DNA of 11,185 bases from Microcaldota archaeon (GCA_013331595.1 DUGE01000053.1:775-11959), one strand, 5' to 3'. Positions 1-5,620 are shown, counted from the first letter of the stretch. Program-made: numbers and translations. Notes: a model not told the origin generated them from the letters alone.

Positions 1-29
1 AATTCGGTATTTTGCCGAGATTGCTAGTC

Positions 30-70
30 GCAAACCAAGACAAATTAACAGAAAGACTTTCTTGGTTTGC
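30..70. repeat. 11-bp perfect inverted repeat upstream of first gene
   Basis: The arms GCAAACCAAGA (30-40) and TCTTGGTTTGC (60-70) are exact reverse complements separated by 19 nt. The right arm abuts the TATA-like box of the downstream gene. It could be a dyad operator, or a hairpin at the end of a transcript entering from the left. No T-run follows it on the + strand, which argues against a simple terminator. The function is inferred. Confidence 0.6.
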
Positions 71-71
71 C

Positions 72-77
72 ATATAA
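72..77 (+). promoter_or_regulatory. TATA-like box for the gene at 104
   Basis: ATATAA lies 27-32 nt before the chosen ATG. This is about the archaeal TATA-to-start spacing and would give a very short leader or none. A purine-rich GGAAGGGAAAGG stretch also lies just before the start, so leadered initiation is equally possible. Confidence 0.35.
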
Positions 78-103
78 GAATAATCCGTGGAAGGGAAAGG
101 CAC

Positions 104-988
104 ATGGCAGAAACGGCGGGAATTTCAAAAAACAAGCCTGCTGCAATCGCACTAATAGCGGTAGTAGCCTTGGCTGCAATTGCGCTCTTTACTTCCCAAC
201 AGCCGGCTTGGCTGGAAAAAAACTTTGCCCAGCTTTACGGCCAGGCACAAGCCCCCATTCTGAACCCAATTGAAACGCCCGCAGGGCAGGAAGGCAATAC
301 GACTGATACCCGGTCGGACGGCCAGGTGCAAGCAAGCTTGACTCGCGACAGCCTGCCTCCGCCCTTATTCTCCCTGCTTCCGGAAATGCCCGAGGATTTT
401 TTCGAAAAAAGGGAGCAGATCAGGAACGGTAAGATTACGCTCGGGCAATTCTCCGACCTCGGTGAAAGCTATTGGCTTCAGCCGGAGTTCTACCCAAATT
501 TTGAAGACCGCGCAATTGGCGAAATACTGCGCCCGCCTTCAAACAGGTGGGCGGTGCAAGGCTTTGGCGCATACCCGAGCCAAGCTTCAGCCCAGGCGAA
601 ACCAGGCCAACGCCTGGCCATCAACGTTTTTTTCAAGACCAGCTGGCTCGTGGAATCCTACCAGGGAATAAGGCTGGAGCCAACGGCCCAAAACCGCTCG
701 CAAATCGCCTCACCAGACTTCCAGAAAAACATAAGGGTTGAGATTTCCCCGCAGGAATTCCTGCTTGAGCCGGCATACCCCGCATTTTCCAAAGGCTGGG
801 CGAAGAAAATCGGCATCTCCATAAGCATATCGCCCGAAGCCGAGGAAGGCGAGTACGAGATAGGCTTCAACCCCGTAAAACCATTGGCCAACGAAGAATG
901 GGGAAGCCAACACCGGGCCTATTTTTCTGCCACGGGATTCGGCATCGGCAGGCCGTTCTTTGCAGTCAAGCTTTCGGTCAAGCGCTGA
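104..988 (+). CDS. Membrane-anchored extracytoplasmic protein, unknown function
   Basis: A 294-aa protein that I do not recognise. I start it at ATG 104 and not at the upstream TTG 62: a purine-rich Shine-Dalgarno-like stretch precedes 104, and the N-terminus then has the usual form of a short polar stretch with lysines (residues 9 and 11) followed by one hydrophobic helix (about 12-30, rich in Ala/Ile/Leu/Val). The rest is hydrophilic. A Pro/Gln/Thr-rich linker spans about 45-90, and a probably beta-rich domain follows, with conserved-looking aromatic clusters around SYWLQPEFYP and a Pro-Gly-type beta region. The topology suggests a signal anchor with the bulk outside the cell. No catalytic motif or lipobox is visible. 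It is followed by 80 bp with no gene. A cell-surface or substrate-binding role is possible but not shown. Confidence 0.75.
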   Translation: MAETAGISKNKPAAIALIAVVALAAIALFTSQQPAWLEKNFAQLYGQAQAPILNPIETPAGQEGNTTDTRSDGQVQASLTRDSLPPPLFSLLPEMPEDFFEKREQIRNGKITLGQFSDLGESYWLQPEFYPNFEDRAIGEILRPPSNRWAVQGFGAYPSQASAQAKPGQRLAINVFFKTSWLVESYQGIRLEPTAQNRSQIASPDFQKNIRVEISPQEFLLEPAYPAFSKGWAKKIGISISISPEAEEGEYEIGFNPVKPLANEEWGSQHRAYFSATGFGIGRPFFAVKLSVKR

Positions 989-1068
989 AACCGTTAAATT
1001 ACCCGAATCCCTAAACGCATTTGCACCAAAAGCGGTCGCATGAAAATTGATAACGGGGTTGCATTGCG

Positions 1069-1905
1069 TTGATTGAAACTTTCAGCGATTTCGCACAATT
1101 CAAGAGGAAAGCGGCGGAATTGGACGTTAACGTAAACCTGGACGAACTGCAGGAAATAGACGTAGTCTTCCTGGAATCCTACGGCAACTACGTCATACTG
1201 GCAATCAAGACAACTGGAGGGAAAAAAAACGACATCCTGGTGCTTGGCGAAAAAAACTCTTTGCTCTATTCAGAAAAAACTTTCGGCGAGAAAGACTACC
1301 GCATTTTCAAGCACACCCTGCAAAAGCAGTACGGCGAAAGCACCGTCCTCACGCTACTCACCCTGCGCTCAACCCTTGAGGACTACAGCGGAGCATTCAA
1401 AATCCTGGATGAAACCATCGACTCGCTTGAAGCGGAATACCGCCCCGGGCTTGCCGAGGAAACGACCACGAAACTCCGCAGGCTCACCAACCGCGTGGAA
1501 GACTTTGCAACCCTCATGATGAGCCTCGAGGAAAGGAAAATAGTCCAGGTGAACGCCAACCTCGTAACCTACGACTACGGCATTACCACGGCAAAAGCCC
1601 AGCACTTGCTCGACCGCTGCCGCAACCACCTGCACCAGCTTCGCGACATCCAGCGCCAGGCTGAAATGAAGGAATCGCACGAAATGAACCGAAACATAGC
1701 TGAATTGGCTTCAGCCGCAAAGAAACTTGCGGCCATCTCGGCAATCCTCCTTGTGCCGGTGATAATCGCCGGGCACTTCGGCTTTAATTTCAACTACCTG
1801 ACAGGGCTTGGCGCAATGCCGTCAGCATTTCCCACATTACTGGTGGCCGAAATAGCCCTGACGGCCTTGGCCGCATGGTACTTGAAGAAAATGCGATGGT
1901 TTTAA
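1069..1905 (+). CDS. CorA-family divalent cation channel-like protein (GFN variant)
   Basis: A 278-aa protein with CorA architecture: an N-terminal alpha/beta cytoplasmic domain (about 1-95), a long helical stalk (about 100-215), and two C-terminal membrane helices (about 216-236 and 252-272) ending in a basic tail, KKMRWF. CorA proteins form pentameric Mg2+/Co2+/Ni2+ channels in the cytoplasmic membrane. The loop after TM1 normally carries the GMN signature; here it reads G238-F239-N240 (codons 1780-1788), preceded by IAGHF. The order and spacing otherwise match the family, though the protein is shorter than the roughly 316 residues of classical CorA. The start is TTG 1069: an in-frame TAA lies at 1051-1053, no ATG occurs between them, and the ATG at 1040 opens only a four-codon frame. 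Family membership is secure; ion selectivity is not. Confidence 0.82.
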   Translation: MIETFSDFAQFKRKAAELDVNVNLDELQEIDVVFLESYGNYVILAIKTTGGKKNDILVLGEKNSLLYSEKTFGEKDYRIFKHTLQKQYGESTVLTLLTLRSTLEDYSGAFKILDETIDSLEAEYRPGLAEETTTKLRRLTNRVEDFATLMMSLEERKIVQVNANLVTYDYGITTAKAQHLLDRCRNHLHQLRDIQRQAEMKESHEMNRNIAELASAAKKLAAISAILLVPVIIAGHFGFNFNYLTGLGAMPSAFPTLLVAEIALTALAAWYLKKMRWF

Positions 1906-1922
1906 TTGCCTTTTCAGGTTAA

Positions 1923-1930
1923 TTTTTAAA
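1923..1930 (+). promoter_or_regulatory. TATA-like box, probable leaderless promoter
   Basis: TTTTTAAA is centred about 25 nt upstream of ATG 1951, so transcription would begin at or next to the start codon. The sequence in between is A-rich and has no GGTG-type Shine-Dalgarno site, which fits a leaderless mRNA. The T-run may also help to end transcription of the preceding gene. Confidence 0.45.
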
Positions 1931-1950
1931 AAGAAAAAGAAGTGTGACTA

Positions 1951-2373
1951 ATGGCTTTCGAAGACTGGGTGGTTTACTCCATCGCCGCAATGGCCTGCTT
2001 TTCAATATCAAACCTTTTCGTAAAAATGCTTGTTTCCAACCAGCAGTTTTCAAAAGTCGACTATTCAATGTTCATCGCACCTGCAGCTCTCGTGGCAATA
2101 GGCGTGGCAATAGGATTGTTCTTCGCCTACCAGAACCTCACGCCACAGCTGTTTTCCTACGTCCTGGCAATCCTGATTTTCACATTAGTCGGGTTCAGTG
2201 CGTTCGCTATTGCACTCAAAACCGGCAAGGTTGCTATTGTAACGGCAATATTGAGCCTTTCAACCATATTCATAGCGCTCTTGTCCTACCAGTTTCTCGG
2301 AGACAAGTTCAACACCAAGGAAATCCTGGCAATGCTCTTTGCGGTGTTAAGCTTGCTCACGCTCGTATTATAG
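1951..2373 (+). CDS. Single-repeat EamA-like membrane protein
   Basis: A 140-aa integral membrane protein with about five hydrophobic helices (roughly 6-27, 38-60, 65-90, 95-117, 122-140). The C-terminal half has the EamA/DMT signature: a helix of the GKVAIVTAILSLSTIF type, then a short-chain LSYQFLGD segment, where family members usually have an acidic residue after LG, then a last helix. Classical drug/metabolite transporters have two EamA repeats and ten helices. This one has a single repeat, like the known 140-aa subgroup that is presumed to work as dimers. The substrate cannot be predicted. Its stop lies only 9 bp from the stop of the convergent prefoldin gene, so the two transcripts probably overlap at their 3' ends. 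Confidence 0.8.
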   Translation: MAFEDWVVYSIAAMACFSISNLFVKMLVSNQQFSKVDYSMFIAPAALVAIGVAIGLFFAYQNLTPQLFSYVLAILIFTLVGFSAFAIALKTGKVAIVTAILSLSTIFIALLSYQFLGDKFNTKEILAMLFAVLSLLTLVL

Positions 2374-2382
2374 CTGGCAAAA

Positions 2383-2742
2383 TCAGGATAGGCTCGTCGT
2401 GGAATTGCCCGAACGCGGAAAGCTCTTTTCCAAGCTTGCGCGCAGCTCTTCAAACCGCTCGCGCATCTTCTTCTCCTGCTTTGCAAGCGCAGTGAGGCGG
2501 ACGTCAATGCTTTCCTTCTCTTCCGCCAGCTCGCCAACTAGGGTTTTGCTCTCTTTAGGCACAAGAATGCTGCCGGCAAAACGATAGATAGTGCCTTGGA
2601 TTTTTCCCACTTCAGCCTGGGCTTTCTCGTTCTCGCCCTGCTGCAGCAAAAGCTGCTGCTTCTGCATGAGGACAACCTGCAGCTGCTGTTGTAGCGCCTG
2701 CAATTCCATCAAATCCTTCCTCTGGTTTTCGCTTAATTCCAT
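2383..2742 (-). CDS. pfdB: Prefoldin subunit beta
   Basis: A 119-aa protein of the expected length for archaeal prefoldin beta. Helix 1 is a Gln/Leu-rich coiled coil (about 3-52, with LQALQQQLQVVLMQKQQ). A beta-hairpin region follows (about 55-78, with the typical YRFAGSILVPKE), then helix 2 (about 78-114, charged heptads). Archaeal prefoldin is an alpha2-beta4 hexamer whose coiled-coil arms capture unfolded proteins and pass them to the thermosome. The start codon is preceded by AGGTGG at good spacing, 14 nt after the stop of the upstream gene, so it is the last gene of the Brix-pcc1 operon. The link of pcc1 with prefoldin beta is widespread in archaea. The extreme C-terminus is Ser/Thr-rich. 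Confidence 0.93.
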   Translation of the reverse strand: MELSENQRKDLMELQALQQQLQVVLMQKQQLLLQQGENEKAQAEVGKIQGTIYRFAGSILVPKESKTLVGELAEEKESIDVRLTALAKQEKKMRERFEELRASLEKSFPRSGNSTTSLS

Positions 2743-2756
2743 TCACAACCACCTTT

Positions 2757-3116
2757 TCAGCTAACTTTATCAACAACATGATGCAAAACAAACTGTTGGC
2801 CGCCGTGTTTATCCTGTTCAAAGTACATGGCATGCTTAACGCCATCAGATAAATGAATTGCTGCAGGAACAGTTTTTTTACCCCTGGGCTTTTGGATTGC
2901 CCTTGCAACCAAACGCCTGGTTCCAAGAGTTCTTAACACACTCTTAATCTGGCCAGCAGGCACGCCGATTGCCCTGCTTAATTCATATAACTCCGTCCTC
3001 CTCACTTCCACGCCTGAATTAGAAACCACAAGCCAGGGATGATGAGAACTCAATTCAACATGCATTTTACGCACTATGCCCGCAGCATCCAAATCCTCGA
3101 AAGTTCTCTTTGCCAT
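2757..3116 (-). CDS. Small paralogous protein, copy 3 (unknown family)
   Basis: A 119-aa basic protein of unknown function, the third of three tandem relatives. I chose ATG 3116. The frame is open up to 3188, but that longer start would run 55 nt into the preceding gene, and the chosen start gives a length matching the siblings. GTG 3131 and GTG 3122 remain alternatives. Shared features are an early helix with IVRKMH, a central VRRTELYEL..AIGV....IKSVLR block that looks like helix-turn-helix, a basic loop (KPRGKKTV), a KHAMYF strand and a terminal VLHH. It lies between its paralogue and prefoldin beta, in the same orientation with short gaps, so it is part of the operon. A nucleic-acid-binding role is inferred only from the helix pattern and basic charge. 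Confidence 0.75.
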   Translation of the reverse strand: MAKRTFEDLDAAGIVRKMHVELSSHHPWLVVSNSGVEVRRTELYELSRAIGVPAGQIKSVLRTLGTRRLVARAIQKPRGKKTVPAAIHLSDGVKHAMYFEQDKHGGQQFVLHHVVDKVS

Positions 3117-3133
3117 TGACACTAAAATCACGC

Positions 3134-3478
3134 CTAATCTGCAGGATGATGAATAACATGATAAGCCGCCCCTTCCCTGGAAACGCATATGGCGTACTTT
3201 TTACCGCCGGATACGTGAACTCTCACGTCCCTAAGCCCACGGCGGCCAAGACCAAGGAAATGCTCAATATTAACCCTGGGAATTGACGTCTTCAAAACAT
3301 TGTTTATCAACATATTGCTTACCCCAAGGCGTTGAATAATCACATCTAGAAGCATCCTACGATGCAATAAGCTTGTGCCGTGAAGCTCAAAGGGCGTTTC
3401 CATAAGAACGTCATGAATTCTAGCGACTAATTGTGACGGTTCAATCTTTTCAGGAACGGGGATTGCGCGCCTCGGCAT
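3134..3478 (-). CDS. Small paralogous protein, copy 2 (unknown family)
   Basis: A 114-aa protein of unknown function, homologous to its two neighbours. Matching blocks are LVARIH (17-22), a central HRRMLLD...RLGV....INNVLK segment (39-63), a basic stretch around RRGLRDVRVHV, KKYAICV (93-99) and VIHH near the end. ATG 3478 is preceded by GTGAT about 4 nt upstream, a plausible archaeal Shine-Dalgarno site. The 38-nt gap to the upstream paralogue is the largest inside this operon. The N-terminus is basic and proline-containing (RR, PVPEK). No enzymatic motif is visible. It probably arose by tandem duplication followed by strong divergence, since only pattern positions are shared. Confidence 0.78.
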   Translation of the reverse strand: MPRRAIPVPEKIEPSQLVARIHDVLMETPFELHGTSLLHRRMLLDVIIQRLGVSNMLINNVLKTSIPRVNIEHFLGLGRRGLRDVRVHVSGGKKYAICVSREGAAYHVIHHPAD

Positions 3479-3516
3479 GTAATCACATTCACTTTTGGCT
3501 GCGGAGCATAATTAAG

Positions 3517-3873
3517 TTACACTTCAGTTTGCAATTCGTGAAGCACAACTTCTTGATCAGGATTGGTCTTCGCGTCAATCGAATAAAATGCATAGCGTTT
3601 CGCATCTTTCGCCCTGAATACAATCACGGACGTTTTACGTTTTTTCTGGGCAAAAGGATTGATAATAGTCTCCCTGACGTAATGGTCTCTCAGTATTCGC
3701 CTCAATAAAGCCGGTTGCAAGCCTATTCCAGCCGCTAAATCGACCAATTTCATTTTCCTGTGCTCAAACCCGTGTTCAGTGCGCTCTACGGGAAGAGTGG
3801 AAAGGTGCTGGTGAACCTTATTTAAAATTCCAGGAACATCCACGCCCAGCAACGTTTTTATAACTCCCGTCAT
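3517..3873 (-). CDS. Small paralogous protein, copy 1 (unknown family)
   Basis: A 118-aa protein of unknown function, first of the tandem trio after pcc1. The start ATG 3873 shares one base with the pcc1 stop (TGATG), a classic translational-coupling arrangement; a TTG one codon earlier is less likely. The blocks shared with the siblings are ILNKVHQHL, a central HRKMKLVDL..GIGL....LRRILR, a basic loop (QKKRKT), KRYAFYSI and VVLHE. Conserved hydrophobic spacing with an IG turn suggests a helix-turn-helix-like first half and a small beta-sheet second half. Coupling to Pcc1 may point to a job in tRNA or ribosome-related processes, but this rests on context alone. Confidence 0.8.
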   Translation of the reverse strand: MTGVIKTLLGVDVPGILNKVHQHLSTLPVERTEHGFEHRKMKLVDLAAGIGLQPALLRRILRDHYVRETIINPFAQKKRKTSVIVFRAKDAKRYAFYSIDAKTNPDQEVVLHELQTEV

Positions 3874-4127
3874 CAATATCCCTTTTTTCCACCGTGAGAG
3901 TTAACGAGTTGAATCGCATCAAAAACAACCTTCAAGTCGCGCAAGAGGGAAGTGAGCCTCGCCCTGAGGGAAGCGAAATTCTTCGCATCAACATTAACGT
4001 GAAGGGCACTGCCTTTAACGGCGAACGAAACGCTCACCTTGTCGGAAAACTCTTTCGCCCGGATTATCTTGAGCGCCTTGCGCGCGTGCTCCGGGGCTTT
4101 GAAGTCAATTTCCATGGTCGCCTTCAT
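3873..4127 (-). CDS. pcc1: KEOPS complex subunit Pcc1
   Basis: An 84-aa protein matching archaeal Pcc1 in length and pattern: an opening strand (KATMEIDF), a helix with HARKALKIIRAKE, then strands with VSVSFAVKGSALHVNVDAK, and a closing helix with FASLRARLTSLLRDLKVV. Pcc1 is the small dimerising subunit of KEOPS (Kae1-Bud32-Cgi121-Pcc1). KEOPS makes the threonylcarbamoyl modification at A37 of ANN-decoding tRNAs; Pcc1 binds Kae1 and promotes tRNA binding. The start overlaps the Brix gene end by 23 nt, and the stop overlaps the next start by one base, so the genes are translationally coupled. ATG 4115 is a possible alternative start, but the first ATG gives the usual N-terminus. Confidence 0.85.
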   Translation of the reverse strand: MKATMEIDFKAPEHARKALKIIRAKEFSDKVSVSFAVKGSALHVNVDAKNFASLRARLTSLLRDLKVVFDAIQLVNSHGGKKGY

Positions 4128-4599
4128 TTTCCGTTTCAGCCTCCCTGAATCCCTTCACCTTAATGGAAAATACTTTGTTTTTCCCATCATAAAAACAAAT
4201 CTCTTTCTCGCTAAGCACAACACGCAAGCCGCCGTCCACTTCAGCAGGCTCGAAGCCCGAAAGCTCCAAAATCTTCCTGCCCGCCGCATCCTTCGCCTCG
4301 GCGGTTGAAACGGGATTAACTCGCCCACCCTGGGGCTTGAGCAAGGCATGCTCGCCGATTACAATCTCAGGGTAAAGCCAGCCGCTGTCGCGGTCGAAAA
4401 AGTTGAGGGAATCGGCATTCCCGTGCTTTTCGTAAATGAAAACAGCCCGCTGGAAGCCCTTTTCCTCCATGCGCGCTGCTATTTCACCAACGCTCCGCTT
4501 GCCGCGGTTTTCGTACTCGCCGCCGAAAAGCCGTTCCAGCCAGTGGGCAAGAACCCGCGTCCTCTGCGTCGGCTTTCTTGAAGTCGAAACGTACAACAT
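4105..4599 (-). CDS. Brix-domain ribosome biogenesis protein
   Basis: A 164-aa protein with features of the archaeal stand-alone Brix domain: a first strand followed by TSRKPTQRTR, the family hallmark S/T-S-R-x-P-T-x-R-T-R near residues 6-15, then NRGKRSVGEIAARM (about 32-45), a strand with AVFIYEKHGN and a FFDRDSGWLYPEIVIGE segment. Brix proteins (relatives of Imp4, Rpf1/2 and Ssf1) bind rRNA and help assemble the ribosome; archaeal members are assumed to do the same. It is the first gene of the operon leading to pcc1 and prefoldin beta, a neighbourhood common in archaea, often together with rpl37ae and rpoP, which are absent here. Its 3' end overlaps pcc1. No strong Shine-Dalgarno site is visible before ATG 4599. 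Confidence 0.82.
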   Translation of the reverse strand: MLYVSTSRKPTQRTRVLAHWLERLFGGEYENRGKRSVGEIAARMEEKGFQRAVFIYEKHGNADSLNFFDRDSGWLYPEIVIGEHALLKPQGGRVNPVSTAEAKDAAGRKILELSGFEPAEVDGGLRVVLSEKEICFYDGKNKVFSIKVKGFREAETENEGDHGN

Positions 4600-4616
4600 G
4601 GTTAACCACTAAATGC

Positions 4617-4678
4617 TAAGCCGCGAGTGGCTTAACTTGCGAGTGCTCAGGCACGAGCCTTCGCAGTCTGCCACGAGC
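4617..4678. repeat. Short repeats and small dyad between tRNA and Brix gene
   Basis: The 90-nt gap holds a 6-bp dyad (TAAGCC at 4617-4622 and GGCTTA at 4629-4634, loop GCGAGT), two copies of GCGAGTG (4623-4629 and 4639-4645), and two copies of CACGAGC (4652-4658 and 4672-4678). These may be leader RNA structure of the Brix operon, the tRNA trailer, or regulator sites. No known RNA family was recognised, and no clear TATA box is seen just before the Brix gene. Confidence 0.35.
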
Positions 4679-4689
4679 TTATGCAGAAG

Positions 4690-4895
4690 CGCCGGAGGAG
4701 AGATTCGAACTCCCGAGTCCTTGCGGACACTGGTTAACTTGCCCCTTTCTTTTTACCGAAAAAGAAAGGTGCGGTGTTGCCGCGCCAAAGAAAAACGATA
4801 ATTCTTTTTCGAAAAAAGGAAGAGGGCTGAGAAGGGAGGAACCTTGGTTCCTCCCTCTTTCAAGACCAGCGCAATAACCACTCTGCCACTCCGGC
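4690..4895 (-). tRNA. tRNA-Ser(UGA), interrupted by one intron
   Basis: Exon 1 is 4895-4859 and exon 2 is 4735-4690 on the minus strand (37 + 46 nt). The acceptor GCCGGAG pairs perfectly with CTCCGGC, and the discriminator is G73, as expected for serine. The D-stem is GCA/TGC. The anticodon stem is CTGGT/ACCAG around the loop CTTGAA|A, giving anticodon TGA. The long variable arm (GTCC, GCAA loop, GGAC) marks a type II tRNA. The T-arm is GGGAG-TTCGAAT-CTCTC with one G-U pair. CCA is not encoded, so it must be added by the CCA-adding enzyme. The product reads UCN serine codons, mainly UCA. Confidence 0.95.
4736..4858 (-). other. tRNA-Ser intron (123 nt) with bulge-helix-bulge junctions
   Basis: The intron lies between A37 and A38, the canonical archaeal site. 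CTTG (positions 32-35) pairs with CAAG near the intron 3' end, giving the 4-bp central helix. It is flanked by 3-nt bulges AAA and TTA, and cutting after the second base of each regenerates the loop exactly. No clear inner helix follows, so the motif is of the relaxed type. Inside are two strong hairpins: a perfect 10-bp stem (4834-4843 with 4846-4855) and an 11-bp stem (4744-4754 with 4759-4769). There is no ORF. It would be removed by the tRNA splicing endonuclease and joined by RtcB-type ligase. Confidence 0.9.
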
Positions 4896-4920
4896 TTCAG
4901 AAAAATAATGGTTTTGGAGA

Positions 4921-4928
4921 ATTAAATA
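4921..4928 (-). promoter_or_regulatory. TATA-like box of the tRNA-Ser gene
   Basis: On the minus strand TATTTAAT is centred about 29 nt upstream of the tRNA 5' end at 4895, inside the 58-nt gap after the HAD gene. The spacing suits an archaeal box A. It is inferred from sequence and spacing only. Confidence 0.5.
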
Positions 4929-4953
4929 GGTTGATTTGCGCCTTGAACTTGAC

Positions 4954-5559
4954 TCAGGCGTTGATTCCGCAGGCTGCGAGTGCTTCTTTCAGCTGGGCCA
5001 TGTTTTTGAACACTATGCCTTTCATGCCGAGCTTGCGTGCGGCAATGACGTTCGCTTCCATATCATCTATGAATATGATATCTGCAGGCTTCCGTCCAGT
5101 GCGCCTCAAGAGGGTTTCGTAAATCTTCACGTCCGGCTTTTCCGCCATGGCATGCATGGGAATGATTTGGTAGTCGAACATGCTGTCGAAATTGAACTTC
5201 CTCCGCAGGTTGTCGTAGGCGTCCGGAGGCTGGTTGGAAAGTAAAGCCGTGGTGTAATTCGTCCTAAGTTTTTTGATGAAAACAACCATTTCGTTGACGG
5301 GCTTCATCCGTTCGAACTTGAAGTCGCCGGTCATGAAAACGCCGCCCATGTCGAAGGCGATAATGCGGCGGAAGAAAATGCGTTTTACCGCATTGAAAAC
5401 TGGAAACGAGAGGGCAAAAGCTACGAGTAAATACAGGATGGCTTCAACGCCGTTTAATCCAGGCATGAAATTGAGAGAGTAAAAAATGCCGGCAAGCACG
5501 ACTGCAGTAATAACATGCCATTCACTGATGAAACCGAAAGCCGGGATTTTGAAGTACAT
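4954..5559 (-). CDS. HAD-superfamily hydrolase with two N-terminal membrane helices
   Basis: A 201-aa protein. Two hydrophobic helices (about 15-32 and 37-56) precede a basic KRIFFRR stop, then a small HAD domain. Motif I is AFD70-M-GGV: D70 is the nucleophile, but the usual second Asp (general acid/base) is Gly72. Motif II is LLSN (S108-N109), motif III is EKP (K141) and motif IV is FIDD (D165-D166). Spacing and the MEANVIAARKLGMKGIVF segment place it with HAD-IA, near the DxGGV subgroup that includes sugar-phosphatase-like proteins. The cap is small (residues about 75-105). The enzyme would sit on the inner membrane face. The substrate is unknown. The start ATG 5559 lacks a Shine-Dalgarno site. 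No internal ATG lies just before D70, so the membrane part seems genuine. Confidence 0.82.
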   Translation of the reverse strand: MYFKIPAFGFISEWHVITAVVLAGIFYSLNFMPGLNGVEAILYLLVAFALSFPVFNAVKRIFFRRIIAFDMGGVFMTGDFKFERMKPVNEMVVFIKKLRTNYTTALLSNQPPDAYDNLRRKFNFDSMFDYQIIPMHAMAEKPDVKIYETLLRRTGRKPADIIFIDDMEANVIAARKLGMKGIVFKNMAQLKEALAACGINA

Positions 5560-5588
5560 GCTCGCTCAAGAAAATAATGCCCGCACGA

Positions 5589-5596
5589 CTTTTTAA
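5589..5596 (-). promoter_or_regulatory. TATA-like box for the HAD gene
   Basis: TTAAAAAG on the minus strand lies about 30-37 nt before ATG 5559. This predicts a start of transcription a few bases before the ATG, consistent with the missing Shine-Dalgarno site. Weak evidence. Confidence 0.3.
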
Positions 5597-5606
5597 CCGC
5601 TTAGCT

Positions 5607-5614
5607 AGAAAAAG
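5607..5614 (-). terminator. Short T-run after the small ORF
   Basis: CTTTTTCT on the minus strand begins 7 nt after the TGA of the possible small ORF at 5621. Archaeal polymerases often stop at such T-runs without a hairpin. The run is short, so the call is weak. Confidence 0.25.
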
Positions 5615-5620
5615 GTCGTT

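Noticed and set aside
62..103. An upstream TTG start for the secreted protein
   Set aside because: It would begin inside the inverted repeat and add a non-signal-like stretch before the hydrophobic helix. ATG 104 has a better upstream context.
1040..1053. An ATG upstream of the CorA-like gene
   Set aside because: It opens a frame of only four codons before TAA and is not in frame with CorA.
1944..2495. A 183-codon + strand open frame overlapping the EamA gene
   Set aside because: It overlaps the EamA frame on the same strand and runs antisense into prefoldin beta. The other frame has clear membrane helices and a family signature; this one has neither.
3117..3188. A 24-residue N-terminal extension of the third small paralogue
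   Set aside because: It would overlap the upstream gene by 55 nt, add a Cys/Ser-rich stretch absent from its relatives, and spoil the close length match.
4745..4768. The strong hairpin read as a transcription terminator
   Set aside because: It lies inside the tRNA intron between two exons that pair perfectly; terminating there would destroy the tRNA.
4613..5244. Three + strand open frames across the tRNA and HAD region
   Set aside because: They run antisense to the tRNA exons, intron and HAD gene, and have no motifs.
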